From NCBI GenBank assembly GCA_041390025.1, contig JAWKQR010000028.1, positions 11,932 through 75,931 on the forward strand: a stretch of DNA of 64,000 nt, written 5' to 3'. Shown here one piece after another: positions 18,089 to 27,282 of this stretch. How positions within the stretch are numbered: position 1 is the stretch's first letter; each line of letters starts with the position of its first letter. The position numbers and the translations under genes were made by a program. The DNA is from JBFFMO01 sp041390025 (GTDB lineage Bacteria > Myxococcota_A > Bradymonadia > Bradymonadales > Bradymonadaceae). Below the pieces are notes generated by a model that searched no databases, had not been told where the DNA came from, and worked only from the letters and a program-made list of their open reading frames with translations.

Positions 18089-18117
18089 GCCGGCAGGTCA
18101 CTGCCGGCATTTTTTTG
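18089..18117 (+). terminator. Intrinsic terminator
   Basis: Perfect stem GCCGGCAG/CTGCCGGC (18089-18096, 18101-18108) with loop GTCA and then ATTTTTTT. Strong rho-independent signal 8 nt after the OB-lipoprotein stop. Reads plus. Confidence 0.92.
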
Positions 18118-18151
18118 TCCTGACTTTCGTACCTTTCGCGCTTTGGCAAGC

Positions 18152-19132
18152 ATGCATCATCTTCTGCAACGTCTCGGCCTCGTCAGTCTTGTGGCCCTGA
18201 ACCTCGCAACCGGCTGCGGTGCCGAGGCCGATCCAGCCACCCCGGCCGAAATCGCGGCGAGCTTTGGTGAGGGCACCACTCGCTATGTTCAGGAATCGGT
18301 CAAGTTCATCGACCAACCTCTTGATTTCCAAGGGGACACGTCGATCGACGACGTCCTCAACGGACTGATCCCCAACGCCAGTGTGTGGTACGGGATGTCC
18401 GCGGATTCACCATTCCCACAAGCCGACAATTGTGACGCGCGCGGGAACGAGGTCGAGACCGTCGCCGAGCTGCCAACCTACATCGAAGGCATCGTCACGC
18501 TTCAGCCGCGTTACTTTCAGAAGGTTTCTTTCTGTGGGTCCGATGAGCGATTCTACGGCAGCTATTTTCTTCAGGACCAATCCAACGGGATCTTGGTGCT
18601 CAAGGAGTCACGCGTCGAAGACTTCAACATGGGAGACCGCGTGCGTCTGCGCGTGCGTGGCCTCATGAAGTACTTCGACACCAAAGCAATCTTGGTGTCA
18701 GACGAACAAGAGATCGTCGAGCGCGATTACGGCGTACCCTACCAGACCATCAACCGACCGTTGGAGGTTGGCGACGTTGGCCGCGTCGGCCGTGTCGTGG
18801 GTAAGGTCGCGGGTGTTCCCACCAACACCAACTTTAATGAGATGTGCCTCGTCGGACTTGACGACACGTCTCCTGAAGCGTGCGCCAAGGTCTGCAAATC
18901 GAACAACGACTGCCTGTCTGAGACCTGTGTGTTCGCCACCCAATCGGCCCAGACCGGTGTGTGCGAGCGCGAGGGAGGCTACTGGTTGGTCTCGCTCGAC
19001 AGAGAAATTGGCCAGCGCCAACCCCGTATCATCAAAGCCGGCGACAAACTCGAAGTCACCGGTCCTGTTGTGAACTCGTTCGGACTGAAGCTGCTCGTGC
19101 TGCGCTTTGGACAACTTAAATTCCTCGATTGA
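18152..19132 (+). CDS. Second OB-fold-like lipoprotein
   Basis: 326 residues from ATG 18152; a longer frame back to 18041 overlaps the terminator. Lipobox NLATGC (Cys about 20). Two beta-rich halves: YIEGIVTLQPRYFQKV with YFLQDQSNGILVLKE and MGDRVRLRVRGLMKYF at about 110-190, and VGRVVGKVAGVPT with a Cys-rich insertion (CAKVCKSNNDCLSETC) after about 210. The YFLQDxxxGIxV pattern is the same OB-like core as in the preceding gene. First gene of a tight run ending at 24754. Role is inferred from partners. Confidence 0.65.
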   Translation: MHHLLQRLGLVSLVALNLATGCGAEADPATPAEIAASFGEGTTRYVQESVKFIDQPLDFQGDTSIDDVLNGLIPNASVWYGMSADSPFPQADNCDARGNEVETVAELPTYIEGIVTLQPRYFQKVSFCGSDERFYGSYFLQDQSNGILVLKESRVEDFNMGDRVRLRVRGLMKYFDTKAILVSDEQEIVERDYGVPYQTINRPLEVGDVGRVGRVVGKVAGVPTNTNFNEMCLVGLDDTSPEACAKVCKSNNDCLSETCVFATQSAQTGVCEREGGYWLVSLDREIGQRQPRIIKAGDKLEVTGPVVNSFGLKLLVLRFGQLKFLD

Positions 19133-19144
19133 TCTAGGTCTGTC

Positions 19145-20902
19145 ATGAACTTGCGTTCTCGTTTCACCCCGATCCGACGTGCGTTGGCTACGGCTGCACT
19201 CGTAGGCTTCTTTCCCACTGTTTCGTTCGCCCAAGCTGTGGATGAGCCCATCGAACCGGCTGTGTCGACACCTCCGGCAGAACAGCCTGAACCGCCGCGC
19301 ATGCCCATCCAGGCCGCCGCAGTTGAGCAACCCGTCTCGGCCGACATCGCCGAACAGGCAGCGCCCATTGCGATGCCACCCGAAGTCGAGGAAGAGCGTT
19401 TCAAGGCGCATTTTGGGGTCAGCAGCGAGTACGTCGGTACCGACAACCTCGACTTCCGCGACTACAACCCGGCCAATCCTGAAGCGTGGGTGGACATCTA
19501 CGACTCGGACGACCGCTCCGACGTGTTCTCGACACGGGTGTCGGCGAGCATGGAGTACGAAGTCCTCGACGACATCGAGATTGGATTCTCGATGTCCCAC
19601 GCCGGCCTTTGGGGTGGCGACAAGGTCGGCGGCACGAACGCTTTTGGAGGATTCCTCTATGTCGACCAACTCTTTGTCGACTGGGAGCCCATCGACAACG
19701 GTGCCGTGGAAGTAGACCTTGTCATTGGCCGCCAGCCCTTCGAAATCGGCGGTGCAGCTCGGGACTTCTTCTTCGACGACGTCATCGACGGCGTGGTGTT
19801 GAAGGTCGACCTGAACAAAGCCGGCACGTTTCGCGTTTTGCCCATCGACGTTTACTCGTCGGCGTTGCGTCCAGACGACCTGAACGTTGGGGCCGCCATC
19901 AACAGCATCGGCGAGCCCATCTCGACGTCGGCAGCACGTTACGACGGGGACACGCAGACCTACCGAATGGGCGGAATTTACGAAAACACTGAGCTCATCA
20001 AGGGCCTTCAGCTCCGCGGATTTGGCTTCTACGCCGACATCGGCGGCACCGGCCCCTACGGCACCGGTTCCGACCGCACGTTTGGCGGGGCACACGGCAA
20101 CATCCCCGACAACGACTACACGTGGATGGCCGGCACCCGCATCGGGTACGAAATCGCCAACGACAGCTTCAAGCTGCTTGCTTACGGTGAATTCGCGCAC
20201 TCGGGCGGTTTGGATCGCAAGGCGACCAACCTCGGATTGTACGACGTCAAGACCAACGGCAACGCGTTTGGCGCGGCGGTTGTCCCTGAGGCCACGCTGA
20301 CCCCGAACTTCGGCTTGCGTGGGCGCATCCAGTTCTTCATGGCCGACGGCGGGCAGTACACGGGCGACGAAGGCATCCAGTTCAACCACGGCTTCGTCAG
20401 CTTCAAGGGCAACCAAGCCGGTGGGCTTGCCGCGGACCGCATCGCGGGCTGGCATCCATCGGCCTACGTGTCGACGGGCGGCATCGACGAAGACGTCAAC
20501 GACCGCGAGCGCAAAGCCGGCACGATGGTGTTGCACGCGGGCGTGGGCGCCGAGCTCATCAAGAAGCTCGACGTCGACTTCGACTTCTACTATTTCGCGG
20601 ACACATCCTCGAGCAACCTCGACCAGAGCCGCGTCGTCTCGGCCGGCACACAGTTGCCCTTTGGTTACGACGAGTTCGACCTGCGGGCGCAAGAGCGCTT
20701 CGGGAAGACGCTCGGCATGGAGATCGACGGACGCCTCGGCTTCCGCCCCAACGAGTTGCTGTCGTTCTGGACTCAGGGTGCGCTGTTCCTTCCCGGCGAC
20801 TTCTACAAGATCGAGATCGACCGGCGCGCCGGCACGGCACTCGGCAGCAAAGCTCCGGTCAACTTCTGGGCCGTCTCGGTTGGTTCGTCCATCTACTTTT
20901 GA
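19145..20902 (+). CDS. Outer-membrane beta-barrel (porin-like) protein
   Basis: 585 residues. Signal peptide cleaved after VSFAQA (about residue 31), a Pro/Glu-rich periplasmic segment to about 80, then alternating amphipathic strands rich in Gly, aromatic residues and Asp turns (FKAHFGVSSEYVGTDNLDFRDY, LQLRGFGFYADIGG). It ends VSVGSSIYF, a C-terminal Phe as recognised by the BAM complex. No recognised transporter family. Starts 12 nt after the OB-lipoprotein stop and 8 nt before the lamin-tail gene, so it is part of one operon and may be the channel or anchor for the lipoproteins. Confidence 0.72.
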   Translation: MNLRSRFTPIRRALATAALVGFFPTVSFAQAVDEPIEPAVSTPPAEQPEPPRMPIQAAAVEQPVSADIAEQAAPIAMPPEVEEERFKAHFGVSSEYVGTDNLDFRDYNPANPEAWVDIYDSDDRSDVFSTRVSASMEYEVLDDIEIGFSMSHAGLWGGDKVGGTNAFGGFLYVDQLFVDWEPIDNGAVEVDLVIGRQPFEIGGAARDFFFDDVIDGVVLKVDLNKAGTFRVLPIDVYSSALRPDDLNVGAAINSIGEPISTSAARYDGDTQTYRMGGIYENTELIKGLQLRGFGFYADIGGTGPYGTGSDRTFGGAHGNIPDNDYTWMAGTRIGYEIANDSFKLLAYGEFAHSGGLDRKATNLGLYDVKTNGNAFGAAVVPEATLTPNFGLRGRIQFFMADGGQYTGDEGIQFNHGFVSFKGNQAGGLAADRIAGWHPSAYVSTGGIDEDVNDRERKAGTMVLHAGVGAELIKKLDVDFDFYYFADTSSSNLDQSRVVSAGTQLPFGYDEFDLRAQERFGKTLGMEIDGRLGFRPNELLSFWTQGALFLPGDFYKIEIDRRAGTALGSKAPVNFWAVSVGSSIYF

Positions 20903-20910
20903 GGTTGCTG

Positions 20911-21645
20911 ATGCGACGACGTAAACACGTGCTCTCGCTCGTCATGGCCTTGATGGCCGTCGCGGCGGGATGCGACAACTCCGACCCGGGCATCCCCGAC
21001 AGTCAACCGGTCTACCGGTGGCAGCAAGACGGGGAGTGCTCATCGGGCGAGCGCGGCAACATGATGATCAACGAGATCAACTTTGCCGGCAGCGTTCGTG
21101 ACGACGGCACCTTCGATGCAGACGATATCTTCATTGAGCTTTGGAACCGTCATCCGCGCCCCATCAACGTGTCGAACTGGCGTTTGAACGTCTACGGCGA
21201 CACCGATGGGTACGTGCCTGACCGTGGTTACCTCATCCCAACCGTTGAGGCGCCTATGGCGGCCAACGGCTACTTTGTCATCGCAAAGAAACGTGATGGC
21301 GCGTTCAAAGACGTCGCCGACGTGTTCATCGACGACCTTGAGCTCGGTAAGAAATTTGTGGAGCTCGAGCTTCGCGACTGTGACCAAAAGCTGATGGAAG
21401 GTGCGGGCTCCCGCGACCTTCCGGTGTTTGCCGGTGGTTTTGACCTTGTGACCGTGCGGTCGATGGAACGCGCGCAGCTGATCTTCGCCAACGGTGGTGG
21501 AGCCCCAATCAACTGGCATTCGTACTCGGCCAACACCGCACCACCCTCGGTGGCCGAGGGCTTCCGACAGCGCACGCTCGCGAGTCCCGGCGAAGCCAAC
21601 AGTCCTGACTATTCGGGCGCAGCCGCAGCGGGGAACTTCGAATGA
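20911..21645 (+). CDS. Lamin-tail-domain lipoprotein
   Basis: 244 residues from ATG 20911 behind TTGAGGT. Lipobox VAAGC (Cys about 21). Residues about 46-150 form a lamin tail domain: MMINEINFAG at its start, IFIELWNRHPRPINVSNWRLNVYGD in the middle, and PMAANGYFVIAKKRDG. Bacterial lamin-tail domains are commonly attached to secreted nucleases and phosphatases. The gene's last 4 nt overlap the next start (ATGA). Confidence 0.82.
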   Translation: MRRRKHVLSLVMALMAVAAGCDNSDPGIPDSQPVYRWQQDGECSSGERGNMMINEINFAGSVRDDGTFDADDIFIELWNRHPRPINVSNWRLNVYGDTDGYVPDRGYLIPTVEAPMAANGYFVIAKKRDGAFKDVADVFIDDLELGKKFVELELRDCDQKLMEGAGSRDLPVFAGGFDLVTVRSMERAQLIFANGGGAPINWHSYSANTAPPSVAEGFRQRTLASPGEANSPDYSGAAAAGNFE

Positions 21646-22889
21646 AAAAGCTCATCCTTCTGTTGGCCATCGTTTCGGCGTTCTCGTGTTCGACCGAGGA
21701 ACCCTCCTACCAGTCGGCGCTGAACGTCAAATCGACGTTTTTTCTGAATCAGGCCGCCAATTCTCGCGCACGGTTGATCTCGGACATCCGCGGCGAGACC
21801 CAAAAGGTTCACGCCGCGTTGCAGCGACTGACCGATGACGAGTTGGCCAATGCGTTTGTGGCGGCCAAGAACAACGGCGCCGACGTCAAGATCGTCGCCG
21901 ACGTGGACCACGCCGACGATTCAGGTTTTGCCATTTTGCAGGCCGCCGGGATTCCCATCACGTTTGGGGACGGTGAGCTGCGCTACCTGCCCGACCCCAC
22001 GATTTCGCCAATTTTGGAGAACTGCGGGTTCTCGTCACGTGGCGACAAGGTGATCTGCCCAGCGAGCACCCCCTTCGAACCGCTTTCGGGCGGCGAGATG
22101 GTGCGACCGGGGGCCTACAACGTCATGTCGCACACGTTCATCATGCTCGGGGACTTGGTTGTTTGGAACTTTGCGTCGCCGTTCGACGGCACGACCACGA
22201 TCCCGCTGGCCTTCCGCATGGACGGCGAACAGATGCAGGAGTCGTTTCGACGGGAATTCAACCAGCTGTTCTCGAACGTTTTTGCGATCACGGTCGACAT
22301 CTACAACGGGCCGGTAAAATCCGGTGTGCAATTCGAGCCCGTGTATCTGACCGAGTTTGGGGAATTCCACCTGCGATTTAGCCCCCAAGACCGCGTGACC
22401 AAAACCGTGATCGACGAGATCTACAAAGCTCGGGCGTCGGTGTTCATCATGACGAACAGCCTGTCCGAGAACTTCATGATCGACGCGCTCGAATACAAGA
22501 AAAACAACAACTTCGACGTCAAGATTGTGGTCAACCAAGCGGCACAGGATCCTGACACCGTCGGTGCGCTGACCGCACTTGGGGTGCGTTATGCCCCGGC
22601 GAGCGTGGGTTACCTGCCCACTGTGGTCATCATCGACTCGCAGCCCAATCGTTTGGGTGAGGTTGAGACGCGGCGCGCGCACATCGCAAGCCATCCGCTG
22701 TGGCGTACGGCGCCATTCTCGATCTTCGTGGCGGAGCCTAACGACGAAGTGGAAGTCTACCAATCGGATTATTTCGCCGACGGTGTGATGTGGTCATTGA
22801 CCGCCTACCCAAACCAAGAAAACGCGCCGCTTGACGGCGTGATTCGACTGTTTGAGGACACCTACGCAAGCTCAACGGGGGCCAACTGA
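21642..22889 (+). CDS. Phospholipase-D-fold lipoprotein lacking the HKD motif
   Basis: 415 residues, lipobox SAFSC (Cys 16). The layout is that of a two-domain PLD-superfamily protein (ADVKIVADVDHADDSGFAILQAAGIPI; FDVKIVVNQAAQD), but the catalytic position reads YNVMSHTFIMLGDLVVWN, with HxFxxxxxD in place of HxKxxxxD, and the second half has no HKD. Probably catalytically dead, perhaps a binding partner of the active paralogue immediately downstream (stop and start overlap as TGATG). Confidence 0.7.
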   Translation: MKKLILLLAIVSAFSCSTEEPSYQSALNVKSTFFLNQAANSRARLISDIRGETQKVHAALQRLTDDELANAFVAAKNNGADVKIVADVDHADDSGFAILQAAGIPITFGDGELRYLPDPTISPILENCGFSSRGDKVICPASTPFEPLSGGEMVRPGAYNVMSHTFIMLGDLVVWNFASPFDGTTTIPLAFRMDGEQMQESFRREFNQLFSNVFAITVDIYNGPVKSGVQFEPVYLTEFGEFHLRFSPQDRVTKTVIDEIYKARASVFIMTNSLSENFMIDALEYKKNNNFDVKIVVNQAAQDPDTVGALTALGVRYAPASVGYLPTVVIIDSQPNRLGEVETRRAHIASHPLWRTAPFSIFVAEPNDEVEVYQSDYFADGVMWSLTAYPNQENAPLDGVIRLFEDTYASSTGAN

Positions 22890-24754
22890 TGAAACGGTCA
22901 ACTGTCCTCTTGATGCTCTCGATGGCTGTGACCACCACGGCCTGCAACGACCCGGGCAACGACCTGTTGGATCTGTTTTCGGAACCGCGCGTCTACGCCT
23001 TGTTCAACGCACCCGGTGGACGTCAGCAGAATCAGCGGGATCTCGAAGCCGAGGCGCTGCTGGTTGAAACGCTGGATTCAGCCAAAGAATCCATCGACGT
23101 ATGCACGTATGGCTTCTCGAACCGCGACGTCTACAACGCGGTGGTGCGTGCGTATCTGCGCGGTGTGGACGTGCGAATCGCCGGCGACGCCAAACACTTC
23201 TTTGGCGGCGAGAGCGGCTACGCCGAGATCCAGAAACACCACATCCCGCTGCAGGTTGGGAACCAGTGGCACATCATGCACAACAAGTTTTTTGTTGTGG
23301 ATAAACAAGTCGTGTTCGTGGGAACCGGCAACATCACCACCACCGGCTTTGACCGCAACAACAACAATTGGGTGATCATCAATCACCCAGGCGTCGCGGC
23401 GAAGTACAACAACGAATTCCAGCAGATGTTCGACGGAAAGTTCTCGACCGCCAAACAGCGGTTGAACGACCCGAACACCTTCCAGGTCGGCGACACCGAG
23501 GTCGAGGTTTATTTCTCGCCCCAAGACGACGCGATGGGCCGGATTTTGGAAAACGTCGAGGCCGCCGAGAGCGACATCGAGTTTACGATCTTCGCGTTTA
23601 CGAAGGACCAGATTGGATCACGTTTTGTGACCAAACACCGCGAGTTCCAAGAGTTCAATGCCGCGCAGGGTCTGTCGGATTTGCCTCCTGTGACGATCGA
23701 CGGTGCCCCAATGCAGCCCAAGAAGGTCGCAGGCGTGCTGGACCGTTCGCAGGTTTATGGGAACTACCTCTACCACGAGGTCTACCGCATGGTGGGTGGT
23801 GGTGTTCCTATGCGCATGGATGCCAACGAGAACTCGCGCCTGCCTGGCGACTACCAAGCGGGCGGCGGTCGTCTCCACTCGAAAACGATGATGATCGACA
23901 AGTTCGGCGCGCAGCCACGCGTGATCACCGGCAGCTTCAACTGGTCGAGCGCGGCGACGATCGCGAACGACGAGACCATGTTGATCCTGCACGGACAACG
24001 CATCACCGACGAGTACTACCGCGAATTCGAGAAAATGTGGGGTGGCGGGAAAGCGCTCGACCAAGCGGTCTGCAATTACTCGGAAGGGTACGCGACCACC
24101 GAGCTTCCGCTTTGCACCAAGGACGTCAAACCGGGTGATGTGGTCATCACCGAGGTGTATTGGGATGGATACAACGGCCTGATCGACCCCACCGACCACA
24201 CGGGCAGCCGTGACTTCTTGGACAACGACGAGTTTTTCGAGATCCACAACACGACCAACCAACCCATTGACCTGTCGTTGTGGACGCTGACCAACGGCTT
24301 TGACTTCAAGATGGGCTTCACGCCCGGAACGGTCATTTTGCCTGGGCAGTACTTCTTGGTCGTCGACCACAACCTCGAGACGTATTCGGACTCTGAGAGC
24401 CAATCGGGTGTGCAAGCGTTTAAGAACGCGAACTTCGTGGTGAACATCCCCAATGACCCCCGCATGCCACGCCTGAATCTGCCCAACTCGTCGATGTACC
24501 TCGAGCTGGTGGATGCTAGCGGTCGAACGATTGATGCGATCGGCGACTCGGGCGCGCCGTTTGCCGGCGGGCGCGTGATCGGGACGCCGACCAAGGGGTA
24601 TTCCATGGAGCGGCTGAAGGTCAATGGCGTCTACGCGCCAGGCACGGCGCGCACAAGCTGGCAGCGATGCCAACTCGCGCAAGGTGGCGCCAACGTCAAC
24701 GATGGCTTCAAAGAGATCGTGATCGCCTCGCCGGGTGAAGCCAACTCCAACTGA
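22889..24754 (+). CDS. Phospholipase-D-fold nuclease/phosphodiesterase lipoprotein with C-terminal lamin tail domain
   Basis: 621 residues. Lipobox TTTAC (Cys 19). Two intact HKD motifs: H131-N-K133-x4-D138 followed by GTGN, and H330-S-K332-x4-D337 followed by GSFNWSS. The long basic/acidic insertion between them and the GS(F/G)N motif are typical of PLD-type nucleases and phosphodiesterases. Residues about 435-615 are a lamin tail domain (VVITEVYWDGYNG, NDEFFEIHNTTNQPIDLSLW). Substrate could be DNA, phospholipid or another phosphodiester. Last gene of the coupled run. Confidence 0.85.
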   Translation: MKRSTVLLMLSMAVTTTACNDPGNDLLDLFSEPRVYALFNAPGGRQQNQRDLEAEALLVETLDSAKESIDVCTYGFSNRDVYNAVVRAYLRGVDVRIAGDAKHFFGGESGYAEIQKHHIPLQVGNQWHIMHNKFFVVDKQVVFVGTGNITTTGFDRNNNNWVIINHPGVAAKYNNEFQQMFDGKFSTAKQRLNDPNTFQVGDTEVEVYFSPQDDAMGRILENVEAAESDIEFTIFAFTKDQIGSRFVTKHREFQEFNAAQGLSDLPPVTIDGAPMQPKKVAGVLDRSQVYGNYLYHEVYRMVGGGVPMRMDANENSRLPGDYQAGGGRLHSKTMMIDKFGAQPRVITGSFNWSSAATIANDETMLILHGQRITDEYYREFEKMWGGGKALDQAVCNYSEGYATTELPLCTKDVKPGDVVITEVYWDGYNGLIDPTDHTGSRDFLDNDEFFEIHNTTNQPIDLSLWTLTNGFDFKMGFTPGTVILPGQYFLVVDHNLETYSDSESQSGVQAFKNANFVVNIPNDPRMPRLNLPNSSMYLELVDASGRTIDAIGDSGAPFAGGRVIGTPTKGYSMERLKVNGVYAPGTARTSWQRCQLAQGGANVNDGFKEIVIASPGEANSN

Positions 24755-24764
24755 CGAGCGCTTC

Positions 24765-26887
24765 ATGCTGCTGCTCTACACACTCGCGGTGTTTGTCAGC
24801 GCGCTGTTGCTGTTCTCGGTTCAACCCCACGTCGGCAAAGTCTTGCTCCCGGTCATGGGAGGCACTCCCGCCGTTTGGAACACGTGCATGCTGTTCTTCC
24901 AGGCGGCGCTGTTGCTTGGGTACGGCTACACGCACGTCACGTCCAAGTGGCTGGACGTCAAAAAACAAGGGGTGTTGCACCTGCTCTTGATGGGCGCTGC
25001 CTTTGCCTTCATCCCCGTGACGGTCTCGATGTCGAGCCAGTGGAGCGCCTCGCCGACGTGGCCGCTGCTGGTCGCCCTGACGACCTCGGTTGGGTTGCCG
25101 TTTGTGGTCAACAGCACCACGGCCCCGCTGCTGCAGCGATGGTTTTCGACCACCGACCATGCGCGCGCACACAATCCCTATCCACTCTACGCGTCGTCGA
25201 ACGCGGGCAGTTTACTCGCGCTGTTGGCGTATCCACTGGTGATCGAGCGCACGCTGAGCCTGCATGAGCAATCTCTGGCCCACGGGTGGGTGTTCGGTTT
25301 GCTGGCGGTGCTTGTCGCCGCGTGTCTAGGGGCCGCTTGGACGCGTCAGATGCCCGCAGACGCGATTTCTGAACCGACTCCGGCTCCGAGTTGGGGTTTG
25401 CGGCTTCGATGGCTTGTGATGGCGTTTGTGCCGTCAAGCCTGCTGCTTGGCGTCACGATGGCGTTGACCCTGGATGTGGCCGCGGTGCCGATGCTGTGGG
25501 TGGTGCCGTTGGCGCTGTACATCCTTTCGTTTGTCTTGGCGTTTTCGCATCGTCACCCCCCGCATGCTCCTATCGTGGCGTGGTTTCCCATCGGCGTCGT
25601 CGCGCTGATCCCCATGCTTATCACGCGGGTTTCGACGCCCATTGTTGGGGTTGCGCTCGCGCATTTGGTGGTCTTTTTCGCCGCGTGTATGGCGTTTCAC
25701 GGTGAGCTCAATCGCACCAAACCCACGCTTCGCACCTGACGGAGTTCTACCTGATCATGTCCGTCGGTGGCGTCCTCGGCGGGTTGTTCAACGCCATCGT
25801 GGCGCCTGCGCTCTTTAACAACGTTGTGGAGTACCCGGTCGTGTTGGTCGCGTCGGTGGCGACGTTGCCGCTGGCGGCGTTTGGGCGCCGAAAAGCCGCA
25901 TTTGCGCTGGGGGCGATGCTGTTGGTGGGGTCTTGGACGTGGATGGTTTTTTCGCACGACCCCTCGATGAGCACCACGTTTTTTGCGGCGTTGGTACCGG
26001 TCGTTCTGGCGGGCATCTTTTGGCGACCGGCGGTTTTACGCTTTGGTGTGCCGGTGACGTTTGTCGTGCTGTGGGTGGCGGTCAGCCAGCACAGCCGCGA
26101 GGTTTTGTTCGAAGACCGAGGTTACTTTGGGGTGAGCACCGTCGTGCACGACACCCAGAACAACGTCCACCTGCTTTACCACGGCACGACCAACCACGGT
26201 GGGCAGTCGCAGAATCCCAAGTACAGTCGGTGGATGGTGCCCTACCACTATCCAGGCTCACCCATCGGGCAGGCGTGGAAGTCGGTCACGGCACGAAAAC
26301 AGAACTTTGAGGTCGCCGCGTTGGGCCTTGGGTCTGGCGGCCTTGCCTGCATGGCTGCACCCGGGGAACACGTCGTGTTTTACGAGATCGACCCCGTTGT
26401 GCAGACCTTGGCCACCGATCCGTCGCTGTTCACGTTCCTGCGCGACTGCCCGGCCGACATTGTGATGGGCGACGGCAGGTTGATGGTCGCGGCCGAACCC
26501 GCCGGCCGGTTTGGGCTGATGGTCGTGGATGTGTTTGGGTCGGATGCTTTGCCGGTCCACCTGTTTACGCGCGAAGCCATCGAGGTTTATGCCCAGAAGA
26601 TGACCCCCGACGGCCTCATCGTGTTTCACATTTCCAGCAGGTTTGTGGACATGACCCCCATGTTGGCCGCGATCGCGGACCAGATGGGTTGGCAGTGGCG
26701 TGTGCAAAACCATGTGCCGAATCCGTTGCCCGGCGTACCGCTCGAACCCACGCGCGGCTTTGTCATGGCGCCCACCGTCGAGGCTCTTGGCGGATTGGCG
26801 ACGGACCCACGTTGGGCCGCTCCACCAGCCCGCGTCGACGTCTGGACGGACCAGAGGGCCGACCTGTTTTCCGTGATGACGTTCTAA
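24765..26887 (+). CDS. Fused MFS-like/spermidine-synthase-like membrane protein, apparent 1-nt deletion
   Basis: Two frames, 24765-25739 and 25757-26887, make one protein of the fused MFS/spermidine synthase family. The N-terminal half has about ten membrane segments and the family sequence PHVGKVLLPVMGGTPAVWNT. It stops at TGA 25737, while the second frame carries on with MSVGGVLGGLFN and a methyltransferase-like fold (ALGLGSGGLACMA, FYEIDP, GDGRLMV, DVFGSDALPVHLFT). Adding one C at about 25732 restores LRHLTEFYLIMSVGG and a 707-residue chain. The polyamine-synthase active site is degenerate, so true spermidine synthesis is doubtful. Confidence 0.82.
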
Positions 26888-26900
26888 TCCTAGGCTGGTC

Positions 26901-27095
26901 GCCGGATTCGGTCGTTCTAGTCTCGGGCCGGCAACCTCCGGTTGCCGGATTCGATAGTCTCGGGCCGGCAACCTCCGGTTGCCGGATTCGATAATCTCGG
27001 GCCGGCAACCTCCGGTTGCGGTCGATAGTCTCGGGCAACCTCCGGTTGCCGGATTCGATAGTCTCGAGCCGGCAACCTCCGGTTGCCGGATTCGA
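26901..27095 (+). repeat. Tandem array of five palindromic 33-37-nt units
   Basis: Five direct units of TAGTCTCGGG + a CCGGCAACCT/AGGTTGCCGG-type palindrome + ATTCGA at 26918-26954, 26955-26991, 26992-27025, 27026-27058 and 27059-27095, after a partial copy at 26901-26913. Units 1, 2 and 5 are 37 nt; unit 3 lost bases after the second arm and unit 4 lost them before the first. There are no spacers. Same stem 1 as the dispersed family, but stem 2 is missing. Confidence 0.92.
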
Positions 27096-27127
27096 CGATA
27101 GACGAACAACAACGCAGAACGTCTCTC

Positions 27128-27164
27128 TGGGCTTCGCCCATCGGCAACCGGAGGTTGCCGACCC
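27128..27164 (-). repeat. Dispersed intergenic hairpin repeat, inverted relative to the array
   Basis: Minus-strand copy: GGGTCGGCAACCTCCGG-TTGCCGA then TGGGCGAAGCCCA. It faces the five-unit array across 32 nt, so the locus is an inverted pair. Confidence 0.85.
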
Positions 27165-27282
27165 AAGTGGAGCGGCGGCTTCCAACCTACCTTGGGCTTC
27201 GCCAAACGAACGTTGGAAATTTCGGAAGTGTGAATTTGTTGTAGCGCCTGTAAAAGGCCACCAGCACGCCCGAAGGAGTTCC

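Noticed and set aside
18698..20692. 664-residue minus-strand frame
   Set aside because: Antisense to the OB-lipoprotein and barrel genes, which show signal peptides and family patterns; no motif in the shadow.
26901..27164. CRISPR array
   Set aside because: Units are joined directly without spacers, each is a palindrome, and no cas genes occur in the window.
27016..27282. N-terminal 89 residues added to the deacylase by a longer frame
   Set aside because: That part is translated repeat array; a good ribosome site and family start are at 27283.
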